A stretch of DNA of 64,000 nt, taken from positions 9,279 to 73,278 of the forward strand of contig DHVK01000017.1 in the NCBI GenBank assembly GCA_002412625.1, in the 5' to 3' direction. Shown piece by piece: positions 34,107-42,683 of the stretch; the first letter of the stretch is position 1; every line of letters begins with the position of its first letter. The notes beneath the pieces are model-generated. The model did no database searches, was not told the DNA's origin, and worked only from the letters and a program-made list of their open reading frames with translations. The translations under genes were made by a program, and so were the position numbers. This DNA comes from Cloacimonetes bacterium UBA5210 (GTDB lineage: Bacteria > Cloacimonadota > Cloacimonadia > Cloacimonadales > Cloacimonadaceae).

Positions 34107-35207
34107 ATGGGAACAATGCTTTCCGCCCTGATGGACTTTCAGCTTTCGCAAGTGATCATGATCGTCGTGGGCATCGTATTGATATGGCTTGCCATAAACA
34201 AAAAATATGAACCGGCTTTGCTGCTACCGATCGGGTTTGGTACGATATTGGCGAACATCCCGAATTCCGCGGCAATAGGTGAGCATGGGCCTCTAACTGT
34301 GCTTTTCCGCGCCGGGATCGACACAGAGCTGTTTCCGCTATTGATCTTTATCGCGATCGGAGCCATGATAGATTTTACTCCGCTCTTGAAAAATCCCTTT
34401 ATGTTGCTCTTTGGTGCCGCGGCACAATTTGGTATATTCGTAACCATCCTGATGGCAGCGGCTTGGGGTTTCGACATCAAAGAAGCTGCGTCGATTGGCA
34501 TCATTGGTGCCGCGGATGGCCCCACCTCGATCTACGTCGCCAATCGCTTTGCGCCCCACCTCTTGGGGCCGATCTCCGTGGCAGCATATTCCTATATGGC
34601 TCTGGTGCCGATCATCCAACCACCGGTAATCCGGGCTCTTACCACCAAAAAAGAGCGGCAGATCCGCATGGATTATCATAGCGGTGATGTCTCCAAGACC
34701 CTCAAAATCCTATTCCCGATCGCCATCACGATCGTAGCCGGCATCTTTGTTCCGGCATCATTGGCGCTAATCGGATTTTTGATGTTCGGCAATCTGCTGC
34801 GCGAATGCGGAGTGCTGGATAGCCTATCCAAATCTGCCCAAAATGAATTGGGCAATGTAGTTACCATTCTTCTGGGCATCACCATCGCCAGCAAGATGCA
34901 GGGCGAGTATTTTCTGAGACCGCAGACCCTCTTCATCCTGGTTTTAGGCTTGATCGCCTTCATCTTCGATACCGCCGGGGGAGTGCTTTTTGCCAAACTC
35001 ATAAATCTTGTGCGCAAAGAAAAAGTGAATCCGATGATCGGAGCCTGCGGTATTTCCGCGTTTCCGATGAGCGCGCGGGTGATTCACCAAATGGGGCAAA
35101 AAGAAGATCCCTTCAACTTCCTGTTGATGCCCGCAGTTAGCGTAAACGTTGGCGGCCAGATCAGTTCCGTAATCGCCGGGGGCATCATTCTGTCGCTTCT
35201 GGCATAA
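34107..35207 (+). CDS. Sodium-pumping decarboxylase beta subunit (OadB/GcdB/MmdB family)
   Basis: Integral membrane subunit that couples decarboxylation of a biotin-bound carboxyl group to Na+ export. From the ATG at 34107 (GGAG about 6 nt upstream) it is 366 residues with about nine to eleven hydrophobic segments. Family signatures include LLLPIGFGTILANIP, the re-entrant GIIGAADGPTSIYVA with the essential Asp, and late GACGISAFPMSARVIHQM and PAVSVNVGGQISSVIAGG. No alpha (carboxyltransferase/biotin) or gamma subunit gene is beside it, so its partners must be elsewhere. The substrate (oxaloacetate, methylmalonyl-CoA or glutaconyl-CoA) cannot be told from this subunit. Confidence 0.93.
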   Translation: MGTMLSALMDFQLSQVIMIVVGIVLIWLAINKKYEPALLLPIGFGTILANIPNSAAIGEHGPLTVLFRAGIDTELFPLLIFIAIGAMIDFTPLLKNPFMLLFGAAAQFGIFVTILMAAAWGFDIKEAASIGIIGAADGPTSIYVANRFAPHLLGPISVAAYSYMALVPIIQPPVIRALTTKKERQIRMDYHSGDVSKTLKILFPIAITIVAGIFVPASLALIGFLMFGNLLRECGVLDSLSKSAQNELGNVVTILLGITIASKMQGEYFLRPQTLFILVLGLIAFIFDTAGGVLFAKLINLVRKEKVNPMIGACGISAFPMSARVIHQMGQKEDPFNFLLMPAVSVNVGGQISSVIAGGIILSLLA

Positions 35208-35221
35208 GGAGAAAAGGTCTA

Positions 35222-35605
35222 ATGAACAGAGATCTCAACGAACTGTTACAAAAAGCTCAGCAAGCCGCTGAGCGAGCCTATGTGCCCTATTCCGGATACA
35301 AAGTGGGCAGCGCGGTAAAATGCAGCGATGGCAGCATCTATACCGGCTGCAATGTGGAAAACGCATCATATTCTTTGACGATATGTGCCGAGCGTACCGC
35401 CATTTTCAAGGCCGTGAGCGAGGGTCACAAAGATTTCACCGCCATTGCCATCTATGTGGATAGCGATAAAATCTTCCCTCCCTGTGGCGCTTGCCGGCAG
35501 GTGATCAGTGAGTTTGCTCCGGATCTTCCGGTAGTTTACGCCAATCGCAACGAAACCTTTGAAACCACGATGGCACTTCTTTTGCCGGGGGCATTCAAAC
35601 TGTGA
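35222..35605 (+). CDS. cdd: Cytidine deaminase
   Basis: Zinc enzyme of pyrimidine salvage that turns cytidine or deoxycytidine into uridine forms. The 127-residue protein has the short tetrameric CDA layout: AYVPYSGYKVGSAVKC, GCNVENASYSLTICAERTAI with the catalytic CAE, and PPCGACRQVISEF with the two zinc Cys. AAGGAG lies about 10 nt upstream of the ATG. It overlaps the next gene by 4 bp. Confidence 0.95.
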   Translation: MNRDLNELLQKAQQAAERAYVPYSGYKVGSAVKCSDGSIYTGCNVENASYSLTICAERTAIFKAVSEGHKDFTAIAIYVDSDKIFPPCGACRQVISEFAPDLPVVYANRNETFETTMALLLPGAFKL

Positions 35606-36537
35606 ACCAGCCTGCTCTGCTGCAAGACTGCCGAATCTGCCCCAGGGAATGCGGAGTGAACCGCTTCCAAAGCGTTGGGTTCTGCGGCGCGAAAGCGGAG
35701 CTGAAGATCAATCTCGCGCAATTGCTTTTCGGGGAAGAACCTCCGATCTCCGGCACCCGGGGTAGTGGCACGATCTTCTTTTCCCACTGTAACCTGCTGT
35801 GTGTGTATTGCCAAAACCACCTGATCAGCCTTAACGGGCATGGAAACACCATCACGGAAGAGGAACTGGTAGCTATCATGCTGGAGCTTCAACGACAGGG
35901 AGCGCACAACATCAACCTGGTTACTCCCTCACACTTCAGCCCGCAGCTCGCGCATGCCATCCGAAGTGCCAAACACAAAGCGCTGATAATCCCGATCGTG
36001 TGGAATAGCAGCGCTTACGAAAAGACTTCAACGCTTCAGGAAATGGAAGGTCTGGTGGATATCTATCTGCCGGATTACAAATATTATCACAAGATCTATG
36101 CCCGCAAATACTCCAATGCCGAGGATTATCCGCAGGTAGCGCTTGCTGCCCTGCGCGAAATGCACCGGCAGTGCGGAGACCTCGTGGTGAATTCTGATGG
36201 GATCGCCAGCAGGGGACTGATGGTTCGCATGCTGGTCCTACCCCACGGACTGGCGGGCGTAAAACAGAGCCTGCACCTGCTCGCCGATGAGTTTGGTACG
36301 CGGCTTGCCCTGAGCCTGATGGGGCAGTATTATCCTGCGGGTAAAGCAAATGAGTATCCGGAGCTGGGCAGAGGAATTCTGCCGGAAGAATATCAGGAAG
36401 TGTTGGATACCGCAATCGCTCTGGGTTTTGAGCAGGTGTATATCCAACAACTATCCAGCGATGACCACTGGACTCCCCGCTTTATCCGGGGCGGGGATGC
36501 GGCGAACAGTAACGCGCTGCAGGGAGAGAATTTATGA
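35602..36537 (+). CDS. PflA-like radical SAM activating-enzyme homologue (PflX type)
   Basis: A 311-residue radical SAM protein of the group often labelled PflX or pyruvate-formate-lyase-activating-like. An N-terminal Cys cluster CRICPRECGVNR and FCGAK precede the radical SAM motif CNLLCVYCQNH (C-x3-C-x2-C). VTPSHFSPQL, NSSAYE and LPDYKYY follow, then MVRMLVLPHGLAG and a C-terminal YIQQLS. Real target unknown; no glycyl radical enzyme is seen nearby. GTG start at 35602, inside the cdd stop region; next gene overlaps by 4 bp. Confidence 0.85.
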   Translation: MNQPALLQDCRICPRECGVNRFQSVGFCGAKAELKINLAQLLFGEEPPISGTRGSGTIFFSHCNLLCVYCQNHLISLNGHGNTITEEELVAIMLELQRQGAHNINLVTPSHFSPQLAHAIRSAKHKALIIPIVWNSSAYEKTSTLQEMEGLVDIYLPDYKYYHKIYARKYSNAEDYPQVALAALREMHRQCGDLVVNSDGIASRGLMVRMLVLPHGLAGVKQSLHLLADEFGTRLALSLMGQYYPAGKANEYPELGRGILPEEYQEVLDTAIALGFEQVYIQQLSSDDHWTPRFIRGGDAANSNALQGENL

Positions 36538-37649
36538 AAAAAGTGTATCTATTGATCGTGATCCTGCTGTGCTTTAGCCTGGGCAGGGCCCTAAGAATCC
36601 AGATTCAGGGAGAAAGCACCAGACACAACATTGCCGAAACAGAGATTGAAGGCGTGCAGTATCTTGCCATCAAGGATCTGGCTCCCATCTTACGCTGCAT
36701 TCACAAGCAAGATCGCACGGATCAACGCTTGTATTTGCACATATATGGTGAGACCTTTATCTATTTGGAAGGAACTTCTTTTTATAGCTACAAATTGGAT
36801 TCCTTCAATATGCACTATCCGCTGACCCGCATTGGCGGAGAATACTATTTGCCCAGTATCTTCTTCACGGAGCACCTGCCACTACACTTTCCGAACGAGC
36901 ATAGGTTTGCGGACGGTGTTTTGCGGATTCCCAAACCCGTGGATCACAGTGTTCAGGTAATCGTCCTGGATCCCGGGCATGGAGGGAAAGACCCCGGGGC
37001 AGTGGGTAAAAAAATGAAAGCCAAGGAAAAAGATGTAAATCTGGCGGTGGCTTTGAAACTAAAGCAGCTCTTGGAGAGAGAGCTAAATGTCCGCGTGTTG
37101 ATGACCCGCTCCGACGACCGCTTTGTCTCCCTGGGTGATCGCACCAAGTTCGCCAACGACAACAGGGCAGATCTCTTTGTCAGTATCCACACAAATGCTT
37201 CAAAATCCGCTACATCCACCGGGATTGAGACCTATTATCTGGCAACTGCTATGACCTCTGACGCGCGCGCGGTGGAAGCCCTGGAAAACCAGGTGGTGGA
37301 GCTATATGAAGGCGGAGCGTCTGCCCGCAGCAAATATGATGATCTGGATTTCATTCTCAGTGATCTGAGCCAGACCGAACATCTGGAGAGTAGCAACGAA
37401 CTTGCCGGCAGCATTCAGCAAAACCTGATCGCCGGCACAAAATCCTATGACCGCGGAGTCAAACAAGCAAATTTCTATGTTTTAAGAGGTGCCTTTATGC
37501 CTTCCATTCTTATTGAACTGGGCTTTATCTCAAATCCTGAGGAAGAGCGGTTATTGGTTAACGATGAGTATCAACAGCGCCTTGCCAGAACCATCTTTGA
37601 GGGAATCAAACGCTTTAAATTCAGATACGACAGGATTCGCAACACATGA
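36534..37649 (+). CDS. N-acetylmuramoyl-L-alanine amidase (Amidase_3)
   Basis: Periplasmic zinc amidase that cuts the peptide stem from muramic acid in peptidoglycan. The 371-residue protein has a signal peptide (about residues 1-19) and a copper-amine-oxidase-like or AMIN-like N-terminal part (about 25-135). The catalytic domain has VLDPGHGGKDPGAVG (zinc His), EKDVNLAVALKLK (zinc Glu), SIHTNAS (zinc His), GVKQANFYVLRGAFMPS and the catalytic ELGFISNPEEERLL. It overlaps the histidine kinase gene by 4 bp. Confidence 0.93.
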   Translation: MKKVYLLIVILLCFSLGRALRIQIQGESTRHNIAETEIEGVQYLAIKDLAPILRCIHKQDRTDQRLYLHIYGETFIYLEGTSFYSYKLDSFNMHYPLTRIGGEYYLPSIFFTEHLPLHFPNEHRFADGVLRIPKPVDHSVQVIVLDPGHGGKDPGAVGKKMKAKEKDVNLAVALKLKQLLERELNVRVLMTRSDDRFVSLGDRTKFANDNRADLFVSIHTNASKSATSTGIETYYLATAMTSDARAVEALENQVVELYEGGASARSKYDDLDFILSDLSQTEHLESSNELAGSIQQNLIAGTKSYDRGVKQANFYVLRGAFMPSILIELGFISNPEEERLLVNDEYQQRLARTIFEGIKRFKFRYDRIRNT

Positions 37650-38416
37650 AGAAAAAGAAAAAGCATCACCATTCGCTTCCCCCGCGCACGGCTGCGCCCC
37701 TTCCGGCTCCGGACGCGGCAACGATTGCCAAAAATGCCTTCATTACCAATGTCAGCCACGAAATCCGCACGCCAATGAATGCCATCATGGGTTTTGCGCA
37801 GATGTTGAAAAATACGGAGATGGATGCCAAGCAGGCGGACTATGTGGAAGTGATCCTGGATAGCGGGAAAAAGCTGCTTCTATTGATCGGAAATCTGCTG
37901 GATCTGTCGAATTTGCAAATGGGGAAGACCGATTTGCATCCGGTGGACTGCGATCCCAATGCGCTGGTGGATCGGATTTGGCGCCACTATCGCCCCCTGA
38001 TCGCAGGGAAAAACCTGAAGCCGGTGTTGCAAATAGACGCAAACCTACCCATAATGATCGTGGATGAAGAAAAGGTGGAGCGTGTTCTCAGCTTTGTGAT
38101 ATCAAACGCGATCAAGTTCACGAACAACGGCTCTGTGACTCTGCGGGTGCATCTGGCGAAGTCCGGCGATGATCATCCCCGGCTGGATATCGAGGTGGAA
38201 GACACTGGATGCGGCATCGAAGCGGATCGACTGAAGTATATCTTTGACGCATTTGAACAGGCAGATAACAGCATGACCCGGGCATATCCCGGGCTGGGCC
38301 TGGGGCTGGGCATATCCAGCAAGATCGTGGCACTTTTGGGTGGGCAGATTAGCGCAATTTCCACCCCGGGAGAAGGTAGCTGCTTCCACCTGCAGATTCC
38401 GGTGGGGCTACGCTGA
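37646..38416 (+). CDS. Soluble sensor-less histidine kinase
   Basis: A 256-residue protein that is only the HisKA dimerisation domain plus HATPase_c. His38 in NVSHEIRTPMNAIMGFAQML is the phospho-acceptor. The N box is VISNAIKFTNNG, the G1 box VEDTGCGIE, the F box IFDAFEQADNS, and the G2 box GLGLGLGISSKIV. There is no transmembrane segment, PAS or GAF domain; the N-terminus is just a basic, His/Pro-rich stretch. It lies between an amidase and a DUF512 protein with overlaps on both sides. A possible partner is the free receiver domain at 15514, but that is a guess. Confidence 0.92.
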   Translation: MKKKKKHHHSLPPRTAAPLPAPDAATIAKNAFITNVSHEIRTPMNAIMGFAQMLKNTEMDAKQADYVEVILDSGKKLLLLIGNLLDLSNLQMGKTDLHPVDCDPNALVDRIWRHYRPLIAGKNLKPVLQIDANLPIMIVDEEKVERVLSFVISNAIKFTNNGSVTLRVHLAKSGDDHPRLDIEVEDTGCGIEADRLKYIFDAFEQADNSMTRAYPGLGLGLGISSKIVALLGGQISAISTPGEGSCFHLQIPVGLR

Positions 38417-39687
38417 TGCCGCTTAAGATCAAGAGCGTGGAACCGGATAGCCTGGCCGCGATGGCAGGGATCCGCCCCGATGAAAAGATCCTTACGCTAA
38501 ACGGGGAACAGATACGGGACTTCCTGGATCTGGAGTTTTATGGCTCGGATTTCAAGCTGGACTTTTGCCTGGCATCACCCAATGGTAGTAAACGAGAGCT
38601 GACCATATACCGCGAATCCGCCCGTCCCCTGGGAATAATCCCCTTTGATTATAAACACCGCAATTGCAACAACCATTGTATTTTTTGCTTTATCGACCAG
38701 ATGCCTCCCGGGATGCGTAAAACTCTGTATGCCAAGGATGACGACTATATTTTCTCCTTTGTGTATGGTAACTACATCACGCTCACCAATCTGAAAGAGG
38801 AAGAGATCCAGCGTATTTGTGATCAGCATATCAGCCCCTTGTATGTTTCGCTGCATACCACTAATGCCCGGTTGAGGCAGCAAATGATCCGCTCTGCCAA
38901 AAAGATGGACCCCTTGCCCCTGATGCGGCGTCTGGCAGATTGCGGAATCTCGTTTCATGTGCAGATGGTCATTGTTCCCGGATATAATGATGGGATCGAA
39001 CTAAGGCATAGCATCATGGATCTTGCCGCGCCTGATCTGAATGTGGAGTCCGTCGGGCTCGTGCCCGTTGGGCTAACCCAGTTCCGGGACCACCTGACAC
39101 CGCTGGAGCCGTTTGATGCCGAGCTAGCAGAGGATCTTCTGGAACTGATCAACGACTTTGAAATGTTTACCGAGATTGATTTTGTCTATCCTGCGGATGA
39201 ATTCTATGTGCTGGCAGGTTGGGAGGTTCCGGAAGAGGAATTCTACCAAGACTATCCGCAGATCGAAAACGGCATCGGGATGCTTCGGCTTGGCGAGGAG
39301 AACTTCAAACAAAGGAAACGGGCGTTTTTGAAAGAATTGAGAAAGAGCGAAACAAACTATCATTTCCTGTGCTCCAAAAGTGCCCTGGGCTTGATGGAGA
39401 AGGTGGTCAAAGCCCTCTCTGTCCGCCTGGAGAACCGCTTGCTGAGCCTGCAGGTGATACGCAACGACTTCTTTGGTGAGTTCATCTCGGTGGCGGGGCT
39501 GATCACCGCAGCCGATATCATCTCCCAGATTCAAGCACCGGAGAGCAGCACTCTGGTCTTGCCCTCCTGCGTCTTCAACCACGAAGGCTACACGCTGGAT
39601 GGCAAGAGCATAGCGGAGCTGAAGAGTCTGTTGAACAGAGATCTTCTGGTGGTGGATCCGCTTTGGGAAGACTGGCAACGCTATTAA
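38416..39687 (+). CDS. DUF512 protein: PDZ domain plus Fe-S (radical SAM-like) domain
   Basis: A 423-residue protein. The N-terminal PDZ-like domain (about residues 1-70: IKSVEPDSLAAMAGIRPDEKIL) is followed by an iron-sulfur region with CNNHCIFCFIDQMPPGMR (C-x3-C-x2-C) and DYIFSFVYGNYITLTNL. The C-terminal part contains the DUF512 region with GLITAADII and VLPSCVFNHEG. The family is widespread in anaerobes, and the function is not settled. It overlaps the kinase stop by one base, so it is coupled. Confidence 0.9.
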   Translation: MPLKIKSVEPDSLAAMAGIRPDEKILTLNGEQIRDFLDLEFYGSDFKLDFCLASPNGSKRELTIYRESARPLGIIPFDYKHRNCNNHCIFCFIDQMPPGMRKTLYAKDDDYIFSFVYGNYITLTNLKEEEIQRICDQHISPLYVSLHTTNARLRQQMIRSAKKMDPLPLMRRLADCGISFHVQMVIVPGYNDGIELRHSIMDLAAPDLNVESVGLVPVGLTQFRDHLTPLEPFDAELAEDLLELINDFEMFTEIDFVYPADEFYVLAGWEVPEEEFYQDYPQIENGIGMLRLGEENFKQRKRAFLKELRKSETNYHFLCSKSALGLMEKVVKALSVRLENRLLSLQVIRNDFFGEFISVAGLITAADIISQIQAPESSTLVLPSCVFNHEGYTLDGKSIAELKSLLNRDLLVVDPLWEDWQRY

Positions 39688-39765
39688 TGAAGATTTTCCT
39701 TGAATGTTTTCCGCACTTATTTATCTTGACCCACAATCGACCTTTTTAGGTTAAAGGAGCTATCA

Positions 39766-40245
39766 ATGCGAACAATACAAGGAAATCTGGTTTCCAAAGG
39801 CTATCGATTCAGCATAGTTGTAAGCCGCTTCAACGAGGCTATCAGTGGAAAGTTGCTGGAAGGAGCTTTGGATTTTCTGCGCCGTAGCGAGGTGCGTGAA
39901 GAGGATATTACGGTTATCTGGGTACCAGGTGCCTTCGAGATCCCCCTGGTGGCTCAGAAAGCAGCTGAAAACCCCGATACGGATGCGGTTATCTGCCTTG
40001 GCGCGGTGATCCGGGGTTCCACTCCGCACTTCGAGTATGTATCTGCGGAAGTAAGCAAGGGAGTGGCGCAGGCTGGTTTGGTTAGCGGTAAACCTGTGAT
40101 CTTTGGGGTGTTGACCACCGATAGTGTGGATCAGGCCATCGAAAGAGCCGGGACTAAAGCCGGAAACAAGGGCTTTTCAGCAGCCAGCAATGCTGTGGAA
40201 ATGGTTAGCCTCATGCGGGAGTTGAACAATGGGTCAGCGTCGTAA
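39766..40245 (+). CDS. ribH: 6,7-dimethyl-8-ribityllumazine synthase
   Basis: Makes the riboflavin precursor lumazine from the butanone phosphate and pyrimidine intermediates, usually as a large hollow complex. The 159-residue protein has VVSRFNEAISGKLLEGAL, WVPGAFEIPLVAQ, GAVIRGSTPHFEYV (with the catalytic His) and PVIFGVLTTDSVDQAIERAGTKAGNKG. AAAGGAG precedes the ATG. It overlaps nusB by 17 bp; the ribH-nusB pair is common in bacteria. Confidence 0.95.
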   Translation: MRTIQGNLVSKGYRFSIVVSRFNEAISGKLLEGALDFLRRSEVREEDITVIWVPGAFEIPLVAQKAAENPDTDAVICLGAVIRGSTPHFEYVSAEVSKGVAQAGLVSGKPVIFGVLTTDSVDQAIERAGTKAGNKGFSAASNAVEMVSLMRELNNGSAS

Positions 40246-40699
40246 AGCGCGCGAGTTCGCCGTTCAGTGCATTTATGCGCTGGATTTTGCGGAAGTAACT
40301 GCCGATTTCCGGGAGTATGGTTTGTTGAACGAGTATCCCGAGATTCTCAGACAACTCACTTCCGCGGAAAACATCAGCCCCAGTTCTTCGCTCTTCGCTT
40401 TTGCCGATGAATTGGTGAAGAACACCATCATCAATATCGAGGATATCGAAGCAGAAATAGATAAATATACCGAGCATTGGTCTCTGGAATCCATTGCGCA
40501 TCTGGATAAAAGCATCCTGATCGTGGCAGTGTATGAACTCATGTTCACCGATACTCCTGCGGCAGTGATCATCAACGAAGGCATTGAGATCGCCAAGAAG
40601 TTCTGCAGCGAGCACACCGGAAAGTTCATCAACGGAATTTTGGACGCCATCAACAAAGGCATTCCGCACAGCCTGCCGGGAAGACAACTGCCCACTTGA
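40229..40699 (+). CDS. nusB: Transcription antitermination factor NusB
   Basis: All-helical RNA-binding protein that with NusE binds boxA in rRNA leaders. The 156-residue protein starts GQRRKAREFAVQCIYALDF and has the ESIAHLDKSILIVAVYELMF helix. It ends with VIINEGIEIAKKFCSEHTGKFINGILD, all typical of NusB. It starts inside ribH and is followed 4 bp later by a glycosyltransferase gene. Confidence 0.94.
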   Translation: MGQRRKAREFAVQCIYALDFAEVTADFREYGLLNEYPEILRQLTSAENISPSSSLFAFADELVKNTIINIEDIEAEIDKYTEHWSLESIAHLDKSILIVAVYELMFTDTPAAVIINEGIEIAKKFCSEHTGKFINGILDAINKGIPHSLPGRQLPT

Positions 40700-40703
40700 G
40701 ACA

Positions 40704-41591
40704 ATGAAGATTAGCTGTAGCATCGGAGTCTTTGCGCACAATGAAGAAGCCAATATCCTGCACCTGCTGAAGGCGCTGACAAGCCAAAAGCTATCTGAGG
40801 TCTCGATCCGCGAAATCATCGTGGTATCCAGCGCCAGCACAGATCGCACTGACGATATAGTGCGGGATTACGCTCTGCAAAACCCTGATGTTAGCCTGTA
40901 CACCCAAGCCCGAAGAGAAGGCAAATCCAGCGCGATTAACCTCTTTATGAAACACGCCCAAGAGCAGGTGCTGGTGGTGATCTCCGGGGATGTGATCCCG
41001 GCAGAAGATACCATTGAACTGATCGTCTCTGCCTTTCGGGATCCGGCATTGGGTGCCAGCGGAGGCAGACCTGTCCCCGTGAATGATTCCAAGAGCTTCA
41101 TCGGCTATGCAGTGAATCTGCTTTGGCGCTTGCATCACCGCATGGCGCTGATCTCACCAAAACTGGGCGAAATGATCGCATTCCGCAAAGTGATGGATTC
41201 CATACCCAAAGATTCCGCGGTGGATGAAGCCAGCATCGAAGCCATTGTGAAACAACAAGGCCTGACTCTGCGCTATATTCCGGAAGCCATAATCCACAAC
41301 AAGGGCCCGGAGAACATCGCTGATTTTATCAAACAACGCCGCCGCATCCAAAACGGACATCTGTGGCTGGCAGCAAAACAGAATTATCAGGTAATCTCGC
41401 AAGACAAGCGCACCCTGATCACTATTCTCAAAGAAGAGCTCACCGAGCAGCCTCAGGCAGCAGTCCGCCTGGCGCTTGCGGTTCTTCTGGAAATCTATTG
41501 CCGTGCATTGGGCACCTGGGATTTTTATGTGAGAGGGAAGAACCCTTTTGCCTGGGAGATCGCTCACAGCACAAAACAGCTTAAAAGATAA
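40704..41591 (+). CDS. Family 2 glycosyltransferase
   Basis: From the ATG at 40704 the protein has 295 residues and a GT-A fold: SIGVFAHNEEANILHLLKAL, VVSSASTDRTDDIVRDYA, VVISGDVIPAEDTIE (where DXD is expected, here SGD), ASGGRPVPVND and VDEASIEAIV. A C-terminal helical region (about 240-290) may contact the membrane, but no clear TM helix is seen. An upstream in-frame ATG at 40584 lies inside nusB and was rejected. Sugar and acceptor unknown. The SPASM enzyme gene follows 8 bp later, suggesting one pathway. Confidence 0.85.
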   Translation: MKISCSIGVFAHNEEANILHLLKALTSQKLSEVSIREIIVVSSASTDRTDDIVRDYALQNPDVSLYTQARREGKSSAINLFMKHAQEQVLVVISGDVIPAEDTIELIVSAFRDPALGASGGRPVPVNDSKSFIGYAVNLLWRLHHRMALISPKLGEMIAFRKVMDSIPKDSAVDEASIEAIVKQQGLTLRYIPEAIIHNKGPENIADFIKQRRRIQNGHLWLAAKQNYQVISQDKRTLITILKEELTEQPQAAVRLALAVLLEIYCRALGTWDFYVRGKNPFAWEIAHSTKQLKR

Positions 41592-41599
41592 GGATACAC

Positions 41600-42682
41600 A
41601 TGCTTTCTATCATGATACGCATCATCGGATATTGGCTGGCCAGATATATCGGCCTCCCCAGGATTCTGCCCATGAACTACACCGTGAGCCTGCTTTATTC
41701 CTGCAATTCGCGGTGCAACACCTGCAGAATCTGGAAGAAGAAGGCCGATAACCTCAGCCCGGAGGAATATGCAAAGATATTCCGCAGCGTAGGCAAAAGT
41801 CCTTATTGGATCACTTTCAGCGGGGGAGAGCCCTTTTTGCGCAGCGATATCACAGAAGTGGTGTCCGCCATTTACAAGATATCCAGACCCCGGATCATCA
41901 ACATCCCCACAAATGGGCTGCTGGTAAGCACTATCGTGGAAAAGGTAGAAGCCATCGCTTTGGCTTGCCCCAAAGCCCAGATCATCATCAATGTTTCCAT
42001 CGACGGCATCGAAGCGCAGCACGACGAGATTCGCAACGTGCCCGGGAATTATAAAAAAGCGATCTCCACCTTCACTCAATTGAAAGCGCTGAGAATGCCG
42101 AATCTCCAGGTTGGGATTCATACCGTGATCTCCCGCTTCAACGTGGAGAGCTTTTACTCTGTGGCAAACGAACTACTGCGCCTGCAACCGGATAGCTACA
42201 TCACCGAAATCGCCGAAGAGCGCGTGGAATTGGATACCATGGGGCTGGATATCACTCCCGGCAAGGTGGCCTACAAATCCGCCATCGACTACCTCATCCA
42301 CCGCATCAAGAATGAAAAGTACAAAGGCATGAGCAAGATCACCATGGCCTTCCGCATCGAATACTACAACCTCGTGAAAGAGATCATGCGCGACGAAAAG
42401 CAAGTAATTCCCTGTTACTCCGGCCTCGCTTCTTGCCAGATCTCTCCGGATGGCGATGTCTGGAGCTGCTGCATCAAAGCCAAATCCCTGGGCAACCTGC
42501 GTGAAAACGGCTACAAGTTCCGGAAGATATGGTTTTCCTCAAAGGCCAAAACAGAGCGCAAAAGCATTCATCACAAAGAGTGCTGGTGCCCGCTGGCAAA
42601 CGCTTCTTACACCAATATGCTGATGAACATCCCCACCCTGATGCGCGTCAGCTATCGCAGTTTCATCAAGTGGTGGAGTTAA
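41600..42682 (+). CDS. Radical SAM/SPASM-domain enzyme
   Basis: A 360-residue radical SAM enzyme with YSCNSRCNTCRIW (C-x3-C-x2-C) near residue 34, followed by TFSGGEPFLRSDI, NIPTNGLL and NVSIDGIEAQHDEIRN. The C-terminal SPASM-like region has CYSGLASCQISPDGDVWSCC and a final CWCPLAN, giving Cys ligands for extra iron-sulfur clusters. The substrate is not known. No precursor peptide is evident nearby. The basic, amphipathic N-terminus (IMIRIIGYWLARYIG) could sit on the membrane. Tight spacing to the GT2 gene suggests an envelope glycoconjugate or lipid role. Confidence 0.88.
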   Translation: MLSIMIRIIGYWLARYIGLPRILPMNYTVSLLYSCNSRCNTCRIWKKKADNLSPEEYAKIFRSVGKSPYWITFSGGEPFLRSDITEVVSAIYKISRPRIINIPTNGLLVSTIVEKVEAIALACPKAQIIINVSIDGIEAQHDEIRNVPGNYKKAISTFTQLKALRMPNLQVGIHTVISRFNVESFYSVANELLRLQPDSYITEIAEERVELDTMGLDITPGKVAYKSAIDYLIHRIKNEKYKGMSKITMAFRIEYYNLVKEIMRDEKQVIPCYSGLASCQISPDGDVWSCCIKAKSLGNLRENGYKFRKIWFSSKAKTERKSIHHKECWCPLANASYTNMLMNIPTLMRVSYRSFIKWWS

Positions 42683-42683
42683 G

